From Flavobacterium agricola (GTDB taxonomy: Bacteria; Bacteroidota; Bacteroidia; Flavobacteriales; Flavobacteriaceae): DNA of 64,000 nt. Positions 35,247 through 43,475 of this stretch are shown here, piece by piece. The stretch lies in the NCBI RefSeq assembly GCF_025919725.1, contig NZ_CP081495.1, forward strand, positions 310,001 to 374,000, given 5' to 3'. The notes below the pieces were generated by a model. It searched no databases. It had not been told where the DNA came from and saw nothing but the letters and a program-made list of their open reading frames with translations. The position numbers and the translations under genes are program-made. Numbering within the stretch: position 1 is the stretch's first letter; each line of letters opens with the position of its first letter.

Positions 35247-38200
35247 GTAAAAAAGGAATTACAACTTTTGTTTTTCTTTTTTTAATCTGTTTTACAAAAC
35301 CTATTTATGCGCAAATTATTGGGGTTAATTATGCTAAACAAATAAGCACCAATTATACAGATGGCAAGCCCAATGATGCCATTTACATTTGGAATAGTGA
35401 TGAATTAGGAAAACAACAAGGTCAGCTAAAAATTACGCCAAAAACTGGTGTAGCACCGTATGTTTTTGATTGGTTTTACCACGACGAAAAAACATTTTCG
35501 TGGATGCGTTATAAAACCGAAACCGGTACTTTTTCTGCATTAAATAATTTACCAACAGATGGATACCGCGTGCAGGTTACCGATGCAACCGGAAAACAAA
35601 TTGAGCACCACGTTGCTTGGGTTTGGAACTTTAATGTAGCAACCCGTGCAAAAGCCGAACTGCTTAGTTGCTCTGAAGTTGCTTATGAAGCATTGGTTGA
35701 TGCTGAAGTTAATTTTGTATACTACAATTTACCTCCGCCAGAAGCTATAATTACGCCTAAAACTAAAATTACGGTAGAATTTAATGCCAATCATACCTAT
35801 ATATCCGATTTAGCTTTTTATTTAATTGGGCCAGCTGCAGCTGGAAGTCCCAGAATTTTATTATCTCCTAATCCCGGTGCATTAAGCGTTTACCGAGATG
35901 TGTGTAATTCGGGTAATGATGTTCGAGATTTAGCTTTCTCAAATTCAGCTACCGCTGCTTTAGATGTTTGTGATGCTGTTGCTCCGTTATCAGGTTTGTA
36001 TGGCGCTTATGCCCAAATGGGGAAAAAATACGAAATAAATTGGAGTGCTTTACAAGGCGTAAATGCTGCTATTGGTGATTGGGCTGTACAAATTTACGAT
36101 TGTATTTTGATGGATAAAGGTTTTTTAAAATCTGCCAAAATAACGTTTACTGATTTAGAAAGTAAATTTGGTTCTCCTACAACCATTACATACGATTCGG
36201 GCGAAATTCGTTCTCAAATAAACGATATGTCTTGTAGCCCCGAAACAGCATCAATTTTTAATGTACCACCGCATTATTATTATACACAACCTATTGTTAT
36301 CGAAGCTGATGTTGTTAGCAAATGGTTGTTAAATGATGAGCAATTAGCAGCTGCTAATACAGGAGTTGCTAAACAATTAATGACCGGAACCCATACGTTT
36401 ACATACGTAACCGAAGCTTTTTTAAATCAAGATTCTGTTTTTAAAAATTTATATACCCAAGCGTTCACTACCGGAAGTTCTATTTCGGTACCAAATCAAC
36501 AAGTTTTTTGTTATAACGATAAAGCAACGGTAAAAAATTTGGCATCAGAAACCGATCAGTTAAAATGGTTTTTATCTGCAACCGGAACAACAGCTTTAGA
36601 TGCTGATGCGCTTTTACAAACCGGAACTTATTATGCCGAGCAACTTACGCCAAGTTGTACAGCAGAACGTATTGCCGTTCTGGTTTTTGTTATGCAAGTT
36701 GATGCACCCAAAGCCGAAGATCAAATTTTTTGTACCGCAACTGCGACTGTTGGCGACTTAAAAGCAGAAGGTTCTGTGCTGAAATGGTATGAAAATGAAG
36801 TTGGAGGAACTGCTTTAGCAACAGATTTACTTTTAACCGAAAGAATTTATTATGTATCGCAAGTACAAAACGGTTGCGAAAGCATTGATAGAACAGCTGT
36901 TCAAGTTGTTTTTCAACAAATTCAAGCTCCAGTTTTTTTTGCATCAAACGTTTGTTTTACCGATCAAAATACATTGGCAGATTTAACCGTTGACGGGCAA
37001 AACTTACAATTTTATGCCGAATTAACAAGCGTAGATCCGTTACCAATTACCACGAAACTCGAAAAAAAAACGTATTACGTTTCTCAAAAAAATGGAACTT
37101 GCGAGAGTGAACGCCTACCAATTTCAATAACTATTTTTCCTGCAATAAACTTATCTGATTATAAGGAACAAGTTATTTGTTCTGGACAAGAATTTCAGCT
37201 TGATTTTTCTTTATATGAAACCGAAGGGTTAACTTATAAATGGGAAGTACAAACCGAAAATGTTGTAGGTGCAACTGCAGGAACTGGAAATAACATAAAA
37301 CAAGTTTTAAAAACCAATCAATTACAAAATGGTAAAGTAATTTATAAGGTTACACCGATTGTTAAACAATGCGAAGGCGAACCTTTTTATATTCCGGTTC
37401 AAGTTCATGCAACGGCAAATGTGGTTGCAACGGCAAACACAAATATGATTTGTAGCGGAGAATCGGTAACCATTACTTTGACAAGTAATTTTGCTAATAC
37501 GGTTTTTGAATGGGAAGTTTTAAATAACGAAGTTTCAGGAGCTAATTCGGGTTCAGGAAACGCCATTAACAATACCTTGTTTACTCAATCTCAAAACGGA
37601 TTTGTAGTTTATAAAATTACGCCTTACATAAATGGTTGCGCCGGAGAACCTGTTGAAGTTGAGGTTTTTGTTAATCCGTTATCACATTTGCAGTTAGAAA
37701 ACGGAACGCTTTGTTACGATTCGCAAACCGGAAAAATACTTTCGCCTTATATTTTAAATTCAGGCTTGGCTGAAGCAGATTTTAGTTTTGAGTGGTTTTT
37801 TGAAAACGAATTACTTGCGAACGAAAATAAAAGTTCATTAAAGGTTTATAATCCTGGGCAATATAAACTTAAAATAACCAATAAATTGGGATGCGAAAGC
37901 GAACAAATTGTTCAAGTTTCGGCCAATCAATCGGTGCAATCGGCAACTTATGCGCTAACCAATTATTTTCAAGATTCGCAAACCATTACCGTAAATGTGC
38001 AAGGCAGCGGTAATTATTTATATCAATTAAACAATTTGCCTCCACAAAAAAGTAACGTTTTTAATCGAGTTTTTCCGGGTACGCATCAAGTAATTATTAC
38101 AGATGAATACGATTGTACTTATATTGTTTTAGATAATATTGTTACCATTCATTATCCTAACTTTTTTACACCAAATGGTGACGGAGTTAATGATTATTGG

Positions 38201-38368
38201 AACATTTGGTCGTTAAAAGAAAAAAGCAATGCCGAAATTTTTATTTACGACCGTTACGGTAAGTTAATTAAAGTAATTACGCCAGAATCTGAAGGTTGGG
38301 ACGGATCTTTACGGGGTACAAGCACCATCTACCGATTATTGGTTTGTGGTAAATTATACCGAAGATAA
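35243..38368 (+). CDS. T9SS type B cargo protein, C-terminal sorting domain frameshifted
   Basis: 1,041 residues as read. A signal peptide (about 1-23) is followed by a jelly-roll resembling a proprotein convertase P domain (about 170-305, with LAFYLIGP and WAVQIYDC). Ig-like repeats occupy about 415-630, and PKD-like repeats (TVFEWEVLNNE) about 690-815. A type B sorting domain begins near 971 with FFTPNGDGVNDYWNI and DRYGKLIKV, then breaks after GWDG. The remainder continues in another frame to 38411. The type B domain targets proteins for T9SS export and surface attachment. The natural product is unknown; an adhesin-like role is inferred. Confidence 0.85.
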   Translation: MSKKGITTFVFLFLICFTKPIYAQIIGVNYAKQISTNYTDGKPNDAIYIWNSDELGKQQGQLKITPKTGVAPYVFDWFYHDEKTFSWMRYKTETGTFSALNNLPTDGYRVQVTDATGKQIEHHVAWVWNFNVATRAKAELLSCSEVAYEALVDAEVNFVYYNLPPPEAIITPKTKITVEFNANHTYISDLAFYLIGPAAAGSPRILLSPNPGALSVYRDVCNSGNDVRDLAFSNSATAALDVCDAVAPLSGLYGAYAQMGKKYEINWSALQGVNAAIGDWAVQIYDCILMDKGFLKSAKITFTDLESKFGSPTTITYDSGEIRSQINDMSCSPETASIFNVPPHYYYTQPIVIEADVVSKWLLNDEQLAAANTGVAKQLMTGTHTFTYVTEAFLNQDSVFKNLYTQAFTTGSSISVPNQQVFCYNDKATVKNLASETDQLKWFLSATGTTALDADALLQTGTYYAEQLTPSCTAERIAVLVFVMQVDAPKAEDQIFCTATATVGDLKAEGSVLKWYENEVGGTALATDLLLTERIYYVSQVQNGCESIDRTAVQVVFQQIQAPVFFASNVCFTDQNTLADLTVDGQNLQFYAELTSVDPLPITTKLEKKTYYVSQKNGTCESERLPISITIFPAINLSDYKEQVICSGQEFQLDFSLYETEGLTYKWEVQTENVVGATAGTGNNIKQVLKTNQLQNGKVIYKVTPIVKQCEGEPFYIPVQVHATANVVATANTNMICSGESVTITLTSNFANTVFEWEVLNNEVSGANSGSGNAINNTLFTQSQNGFVVYKITPYINGCAGEPVEVEVFVNPLSHLQLENGTLCYDSQTGKILSPYILNSGLAEADFSFEWFFENELLANENKSSLKVYNPGQYKLKITNKLGCESEQIVQVSANQSVQSATYALTNYFQDSQTITVNVQGSGNYLYQLNNLPPQKSNVFNRVFPGTHQVIITDEYDCTYIVLDNIVTIHYPNFFTPNGDGVNDYWNIWSLKEKSNAEIFIYDRYGKLIKVITPESEGWDGSLRGTSTIYRLLVCGKLYRR

Positions 38369-38411
38369 TGTAGCAAAAACCTTTAAATCTCATTTTTCGT
38401 TAAAAAGATAA
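38303..38411 (+). other. Out-of-frame remainder of the T9SS sorting domain
   Basis: In the +1 frame the text reads VQAPSTDYWFVVNY, then KTFKSHFSLKR and a stop at 38409-38411, exactly the usual end of the type B domain. The shift lies within the runs TTT (38308-38310) and GGGG (38313-38316); one surplus base would explain it. Confidence 0.85.
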
Positions 38412-38438
38412 AAGTCGGCAATTGCCGACTTTTTTTAT
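38408..38438. terminator. Bidirectional terminator
   Basis: AAAAGTCGGCAATTGCCGACTTTT is a near perfect palindrome with a following T-run; it lies directly after the restored stop of the cargo gene. Confidence 0.8.
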
Positions 38439-39292
38439 TGTACAGGTTTTACTTTATAACCTTGTTTTTGTAGTAACTGAATTACGCCATCTTTTCCTTT
38501 TAAATGAGCTGCTCCAACACCAAAGAAAGTAGGTTTTTGGTTGGCTTGTTCTATAATAATCGGAATCCAGTTGTGGTTGCGTTTTATAAGCAATTCTTCT
38601 TGAAACTGATTGTTGGTTTGAATTTCTGAACTTGCAATAATGCGCATCAATTCGTCTAAATTTTCGTTTTGATATGCTGCGATTAATTCTTGCAATTCGT
38701 TGTTTTCTCCAGCATTAATAGCTTCGATCATGGTAACCGTATCTTCAATCTGATTTTTGTATGCAATTTCATCAAAAATAGCTAATTGCGATTCAATGGT
38801 TTCTAATCCTAAAATTTCTTCTTTATCTTCGGTTGCTTTTTTCACCAATTCCATTTCAAAAGATTGCATAGGGCAATCAATCATTTTGGTATAAAGCATG
38901 GATTGAATAAAAAAGGGCTTGTACGTATCTAAAGCTTGTAACGGAATACCAAAGTTACTTTCTAAAAACGTATTAATGGTTTTGTATTGTTCTGGCGTTG
39001 CAATTTCGCTAATGCGTTGCTCATCTTTCATATTTAAATTAGCCAGCATTTTATTGTTTAATTCCGGATCGTCCATATCAATTTCTAAATAAACCTGATC
39101 GGTTTTATCTAAAGCTTTTAAAACTTTTGGTTTTAAAGTTGCATCACATGTTATATGAACGGTACCAAATAAATAGGAAGGTTGTTTTAAGCTTTTACCT
39201 GTAATTTCCCATAGTACAGAATTTCCTTTTTGTGCAAAACCTGGTAGGGTAAATAAACCCAGTAAGGTTGCACAGAAAAAGTTTTTAATCAT
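38435..39292 (-). CDS. TraB/GumN family protein
   Basis: 285 residues with a signal peptide (about 1-20). The GumN/TraB pattern is visible: LWEITGKSLKQPSYLFGTVH with its paired GxxH motif and EIDMDD, then a later PTFFGVGAAHLKGKDGVI with the second conserved GxxH. The family is related to Tiki-type metalloproteases, but its bacterial substrates are not known. Its ATG overlaps the stop of the upstream membrane-protein gene by 4 bases. Confidence 0.85.
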   Translation of the reverse strand: MIKNFFCATLLGLFTLPGFAQKGNSVLWEITGKSLKQPSYLFGTVHITCDATLKPKVLKALDKTDQVYLEIDMDDPELNNKMLANLNMKDEQRISEIATPEQYKTINTFLESNFGIPLQALDTYKPFFIQSMLYTKMIDCPMQSFEMELVKKATEDKEEILGLETIESQLAIFDEIAYKNQIEDTVTMIEAINAGENNELQELIAAYQNENLDELMRIIASSEIQTNNQFQEELLIKRNHNWIPIIIEQANQKPTFFGVGAAHLKGKDGVIQLLQKQGYKVKPVQ

Positions 39293-39921
39293 AAATCTAA
39301 TTTTTTTAGTTCTTCGTAGTTGCGAGTCAATTTTTTAATTAATCGGCCGTATATAAGCTTATAAATAAAATAAAATAAAGCAATTAAAAGGCTAAAGCTT
39401 ACTGCTAAGCCAAATCCAAATCCTAGATATAAAACCAATTTGTTTTTGGTTGATCCCATTTGCTGAATGGTTGGATCGTACAACATGGCTGCAATGCTAT
39501 AAATAATAGCCGTTATAGCCATAACAGATAAGTTGTAAATAATGTAATAATTTGTTATTTTTTTTACAAACAGTATGTTGGCCATTAACTTTTTTAAGTT
39601 ATCGCTTACGTTAATTTTTTTAAAGTTGATGTAAAACGTGTAAACAAAACCTATGATAATGCAATAATGCAAATAGGTAACGCCTTTTAATAAATGATAG
39701 ACGTGATATTTTAATAAAATAGCATCGTTTTCTGGCGTGTTGTTTATAAAAACATCTAACGAGGTAATAATTATCAATTCTATAATGCTAATAATTAAAA
39801 TCCACTTTACAATTGAGGTAGATTTTTTATGAAGCATTTTATACAATTCGTCGTCGTTATATTTTGGGTAGTTGTTTTGCGATTGCTTCCAACTGTTTTT
39901 TAATAAATCTAATTCATCCAT
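39289..39921 (-). CDS. Membrane protein linked to an ECF sigma factor
   Basis: 210 residues. A cytosolic N-terminal part (about 1-35, with LLKNSWKQSQNNYP) precedes four membrane helices (about 38-57, 70-92, 115-140 and 160-190). No catalytic motif is seen. It sits 13 bases after the sigma factor gene and shares an ATGA overlap with the TraB-like gene. This position is that of an anti-sigma factor, and I infer that role with modest support. Confidence 0.6.
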   Translation of the reverse strand: MDELDLLKNSWKQSQNNYPKYNDDELYKMLHKKSTSIVKWILIISIIELIIITSLDVFINNTPENDAILLKYHVYHLLKGVTYLHYCIIIGFVYTFYINFKKINVSDNLKKLMANILFVKKITNYYIIYNLSVMAITAIIYSIAAMLYDPTIQQMGSTKNKLVLYLGFGFGLAVSFSLLIALFYFIYKLIYGRLIKKLTRNYEELKKLDL

Positions 39922-39934
39922 GTTTGCTGTGTTT

Positions 39935-40432
39935 TTATGGATTTAATATTTTTTTCAACTTGCTTTTCACGCGGTTCATTTTAACTCGGGCGTTTACTTC
40001 AGAAATTCCGAGCGTTTCAGAAATTTCACCATAATCTTTTTCTTCTAAATAAAGTAAAATCAATGCTTTTTCAATATCGTTTAACTGATGAATGGCCTGA
40101 TAAAGTAATTTTAGTTGTTCTTCCTGCTCATAATTGTAATCTAAGCTTTCTAAATAATGGTGCTGATTGGCATCGAATGAATTGGTTTGAATGTTACGCG
40201 TACTTTTTCGATACAAGGAAATAGCGGTGTTTAAGCTTACGCGATAAGCCCATGTGGTAAATTTAGATTCTCCTCTAAACTTCGGAAACGCATGCCAAAG
40301 TTGAATGGTAATTTCCTGAAACAAATCTTTATGAGAATCCTCGTCTGAGGTATAAATCCTACAAACCTTGTGTATAATGTTTTGATTTTCTTTAAGTTGT
40401 TCTATAAACTTTTTTTCCAGATCTCCTTTCAT
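39935..40432 (-). CDS. ECF-type RNA polymerase sigma factor
   Basis: 165 residues: region 2 with FQEITIQLWHAFPKFRGES then TWAYRVSLNTAISLYRK (about 35-75), and region 4 with IEKALILLYLEEKDYGEISE and a helix-turn-helix ending at about 160. It heads a three-gene operon with a membrane protein and a TraB-like protein. A candidate ECF-type promoter lies directly upstream, suggesting self-activation. Confidence 0.88.
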   Translation of the reverse strand: MKGDLEKKFIEQLKENQNIIHKVCRIYTSDEDSHKDLFQEITIQLWHAFPKFRGESKFTTWAYRVSLNTAISLYRKSTRNIQTNSFDANQHHYLESLDYNYEQEEQLKLLYQAIHQLNDIEKALILLYLEEKDYGEISETLGISEVNARVKMNRVKSKLKKILNP

Positions 40433-40440
40433 ACAACTTA

Positions 40441-40468
40441 TATGTCGTTATTTTTATAAAACTGTTAC
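40441..40468 (-). promoter_or_regulatory. Candidate ECF promoter GTAAC-N16-CGACAT
   Basis: Minus strand: GTAAC (40468-40464), 16 bases, then CGACATA (40447-40441), nine bases before the sigma ATG. The form resembles GGAAC/CGTC ECF promoters. Confidence 0.4.
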
Positions 40469-40586
40469 AATAAGTAAGAATTATTTTATTTTTTTAGCGC
40501 TTTTTTGAATAAAACGCGTTTTAAATATTGATTTCTGATTTCTAAAATATATTGTAATATATAAAGTTTTTTTTGTTTTTAATTCG

Positions 40587-40594
40587 TAAATTTG
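40587..40594 (+). promoter_or_regulatory. -7 element TAAATTTG before the NDH-2 gene
   Basis: TAAATTTG fits TAnnTTTG and is 25 bases before the ATG at 40620. Confidence 0.55.
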
Positions 40595-40619
40595 CCCGTA
40601 AAATAAGAAGAATAAGATT

Positions 40620-41897
40620 ATGATGAATATACCAGACTCTAGTAATCCTAGAGTTGTTATTGTGGGTGGTGGATTCGCCGGAATATCTCTTGCTAAAAAA
40701 CTAAAAGATAGAAAATTCCAGGTTGTTTTATTAGATAAACATAATTATCATAACTTCCAGCCTTTAATGTACCAAGTTGCAACAGGTGGGCTAGAAGCAG
40801 GTTCTATTGCTTATCCTTTACGTAAAATTGTTCAAGATCATCAAGAAACATTTTTCCGTATGGCTAATGTTGAATCGGTTGATACAACAAACAAAAAAGT
40901 AATAACTGATATTGGTACTATTTATTATGATTATTTAGTATTAGCTACTGGTTCTACCAATAACTTTTTCGGCAATAAAGAAATTGAAGAGAATAGTATG
41001 GTAATGAAATCTATTCCTGAAGCTTTAGATATTTTATCATTAATCTTAGAAAATTTCGAATTAGCCTTACAAACCAATGATATTGAAGAGCGTAAAGCGC
41101 TTATGAATTTCGTAATTGTAGGGGCAGGACCAACTGGGGTTGAATTAGCAGGTGCTTTAGCAGAAATGAAAAAAGCGGTTTTTCCTAAAGATTATCCGGA
41201 TTTAGATATTTCTATGATGGAAATTCATTTGGTTCAAGGTACAGATCGCGTTTTAGATGCCATGTCTGTAAAATCATCAGAAGCTGCTGCTAAATTTTTA
41301 CGCCAATTAGGGGTTAAAATTCATATTGATGTGCGCGTTACCGGATACGATGGTTTAACCGTAACTACAGCAAGCGATTTAACATTAACATCTAAAGCGG
41401 TAATTTGGTCGGCTGGTGTTAAAGGTTGCGTGGTAGATGGTGTTGCCGAAGCTGTTGACAGAGCATCACGTATTCGTACTAATGAATTTAACCAAGTAGA
41501 AGGATTTACAGATGTTTTTGCTATTGGTGACGTAGCTGCAATTTATGGTGATAAATATAAATTTGGTCACCCAATGATGGCGCAACCAGCTATTCAGCAA
41601 GGTGCTTTATTAGCAGAAAACCTAGAAAGATTAGAACGTAAACAACCGTTAAAGCAATTTGTTTATAACGACAAGGGTTCTATGGCAACTATTGGACGTA
41701 ACAAAGCAGTGGTAGATATGCCTAAATTCCATTTCAATGGTATTTTTGCTTGGTTTGTTTGGATGTTTGTTCACTTAATTTCGTTAATCGGATTTAAAAA
41801 TAAAGCTTTAGTATTTTGTTCATGGATTTACAATTATTTTGCTTTTGACCGTGAATCACGTGTTATTATTAAAGAATACAAGAAAAAAGAAAATTAA
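40620..41897 (+). CDS. NAD(P)/FAD-dependent oxidoreductase, NDH-2 type
   Basis: 425 residues. RVVIVGGGFAGISLAKKL is the FAD-binding dinucleotide fold, and FVIVGAGPTGVELAGALAEM the NADH-binding one. VFAIGDVAAI is the second FAD motif, and HPMMAQPAIQQG follows the NDH-2 pattern near the quinone site. The C-terminal LISLIGFKNK part is the amphipathic membrane anchor. It oxidises NADH and passes electrons to menaquinone without pumping protons. Start ATG 40620 or the next codon, 40623. Confidence 0.9.
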   Translation: MMNIPDSSNPRVVIVGGGFAGISLAKKLKDRKFQVVLLDKHNYHNFQPLMYQVATGGLEAGSIAYPLRKIVQDHQETFFRMANVESVDTTNKKVITDIGTIYYDYLVLATGSTNNFFGNKEIEENSMVMKSIPEALDILSLILENFELALQTNDIEERKALMNFVIVGAGPTGVELAGALAEMKKAVFPKDYPDLDISMMEIHLVQGTDRVLDAMSVKSSEAAAKFLRQLGVKIHIDVRVTGYDGLTVTTASDLTLTSKAVIWSAGVKGCVVDGVAEAVDRASRIRTNEFNQVEGFTDVFAIGDVAAIYGDKYKFGHPMMAQPAIQQGALLAENLERLERKQPLKQFVYNDKGSMATIGRNKAVVDMPKFHFNGIFAWFVWMFVHLISLIGFKNKALVFCSWIYNYFAFDRESRVIIKEYKKKEN

Positions 41898-41900
41898 TAT

Positions 41901-41936
41901 AAAAAAGGATGCGATTATTCGCATCCTTTTTTATTT
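41901..41936. terminator. Bidirectional terminator overlapping the DUF3810 stop
   Basis: AAAAAAGGATGCGA and TCGCATCCTTTTTT around TTAT. The minus-strand gene stops inside the loop, so its last codons form one arm of the stem. Confidence 0.8.
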
Positions 41937-42987
41937 AGTTCATGTTGTATAAGCAAATCTAAAAACTTAGAATAACCTGTAATACCAAATTCTTGCTGAT
42001 TTACTTTTAAAAATTTATCATATATAAATTTAAAAAACGTATCAATAAAACTTTCGTGTGCTTCCCAAAATTCTTTGTTGCGTTGCCAATCTTGTAAAAC
42101 CCCCGGATTAATATTTTTTAAAAACGCTTTAAAATCTGCTTCGTTTTTAAACGGATATCGGCTTAAGCAATAACGTAAAGCAAAACTTGCTGCAGCATAA
42201 TCAAAATACGCATTTGTGTTTTTTGTAGCAGCCCAATAACCCACAAAATTAGCTTCGGCTTCAGGGCCAATTCCAACCTGATGTGCAATTTCATGCGAAG
42301 CTGTTACAAATAAACTGGTTTTAGGCATGCGATTATTAACTTGCGCTTCGTTAGTAAATGGGTTAATGTAACCACCAAACCCCATATAAGTTAACGGCAA
42401 ACTAAATAACGAAGATTTTATGCTTGTGTTTTTATAGGTAAACTCAGGAACAGCAAGCGCTAATTCTTGATATCCGTTTGCAGCTTGTTCTATTATTATG
42501 TGATCCGGTAAAGAAACATTTATTATTGCCGAATCGTTTTCTGCATATTGGCTATGTAAAGCATTTACTTGGTTTACTAATTTGTGGGTAACCAAAACAA
42601 GTTCTTCAGTACTATATGTGTTTTCAATCGCTAACCGTTCGTACAATGGGGTGCGATAATAATTAAATCCCCAACAAATAGTAAAAAGCACAAAAAATAA
42701 GGTTAAACCTTTAAATAAATTATTTATTACGCTGGCTTTGTCAGCTTTCCAACTTCTTCTAACAAAATATATTCTATAAAATAAAAAAAGTATTAAAAGT
42801 AAATACAACAAATCGCCAACCGAAAACGGAATATTACCTAATAGCCGCGTAATTCAACAGAAACGGGCTTGTAAAATACTTCAAAATACCAAACATTAAT
42901 AAAATAGGATTGCGAACTTAACCAACCAATTACAAGGTAAACAGCAATAAAAAGTACTAACCAAGTATATTTTCTAAAAAAAATCAT
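41915..42987 (-). CDS. DUF3810 family membrane metalloprotease-like protein, frame broken near 42853
   Basis: A protein with several N-terminal membrane helices and a zinc-metalloprotease-like motif ASHEIAHQVG (HExxH), plus EAEANFVGYW. Read straight, the frame starts only at TTG 42811. Directly upstream in the same frame is ITRLLGNIPFSVGDLLYLLL, the usual family continuation, preceded by a stop. A start ATG 42987 in another frame leads into residues MIFFRKYTWLV to FYKPVSVE that fit the family N-terminus. One extra T in the TT run at 42853-42854 would join both parts into about 357 residues. The function of the family is unknown. Confidence 0.75.
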
Positions 42988-43042
42988 TTCTTATTTTTAT
43001 TAAAAATAAATAAAAAAAACTTGCAGTTTTAATTTCTTAGCC

Positions 43043-43050
43043 TATATTTG
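43043..43050 (+). promoter_or_regulatory. -7 element TATATTTG before the [2Fe-2S] gene
   Basis: TATATTTG, 34 bases before ATG 43084; it rules out the earlier TTG at 43048 as a start. Confidence 0.55.
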
Positions 43051-43083
43051 TCTTTAATTAGAATAGATAAAAATAACAAACTC

Positions 43084-43368
43084 ATGCAACAAGAAAAACC
43101 TTGTGAAAAGGTAGTGTTTTTTTGTGACGGAAAAAAGTGCTGCCGCTATAACGATGAAGCTAAAAATACCTTATCAGATTTAATTTCTGATTGCGGATTA
43201 GCAGAAGTTGTTGTGCTTAAAAAAATGAAATGCCAAGGCATTTGCAAAAAAGCACCTGTTTTTTATTTACCTAATAACGATACGTATAAGAAAGAAGTTT
43301 CGAGTAAAAAAGCAAAAAAAATATTCGAAAAATATATCGCTCCAGAAAAAAGAAATAGCGTAGAATAA
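43084..43368 (+). CDS. Small (2Fe-2S) ferredoxin-like protein
   Basis: About 94 residues from ATG 43084. VVFFCDGKKCCRYN and KKMKCQGICKKAPVFYL give the cysteine spacing of thioredoxin-like [2Fe-2S] ferredoxins. There is no signal peptide. The protein is highly basic (many K), unlike typical acidic ferredoxins, so nucleic-acid or membrane contact is possible. It is a lone gene with its own promoter and terminator; its redox partner is unknown. Confidence 0.8.
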   Translation: MQQEKPCEKVVFFCDGKKCCRYNDEAKNTLSDLISDCGLAEVVVLKKMKCQGICKKAPVFYLPNNDTYKKEVSSKKAKKIFEKYIAPEKRNSVE

Positions 43369-43388
43369 GTTATTTATAATTACAAGGC

Positions 43389-43426
43389 CAAGTCATAACT
43401 AAATTGCTAGTTATGGCTTTTTTTAT
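43389..43426 (+). terminator. Terminator of the [2Fe-2S] gene
   Basis: AAGTCATAACT pairs with AGTTATGGCTT (one G-U wobble) across AAATTGCT and is followed by a T-run. Confidence 0.75.
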
Positions 43427-43437
43427 TTAATAATCCG

Positions 43438-43445
43438 TAAATTTG
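43438..43445 (+). promoter_or_regulatory. -7 element TAAATTTG before pepD-type gene
   Basis: TAAATTTG, 30 bases before ATG 43476. The reading frame's earlier TTG (43443) lies within the element and cannot be the real start. Confidence 0.55.
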
Positions 43446-43475
43446 AACTTAGTAACAAAAGTTAACGCGATTACA

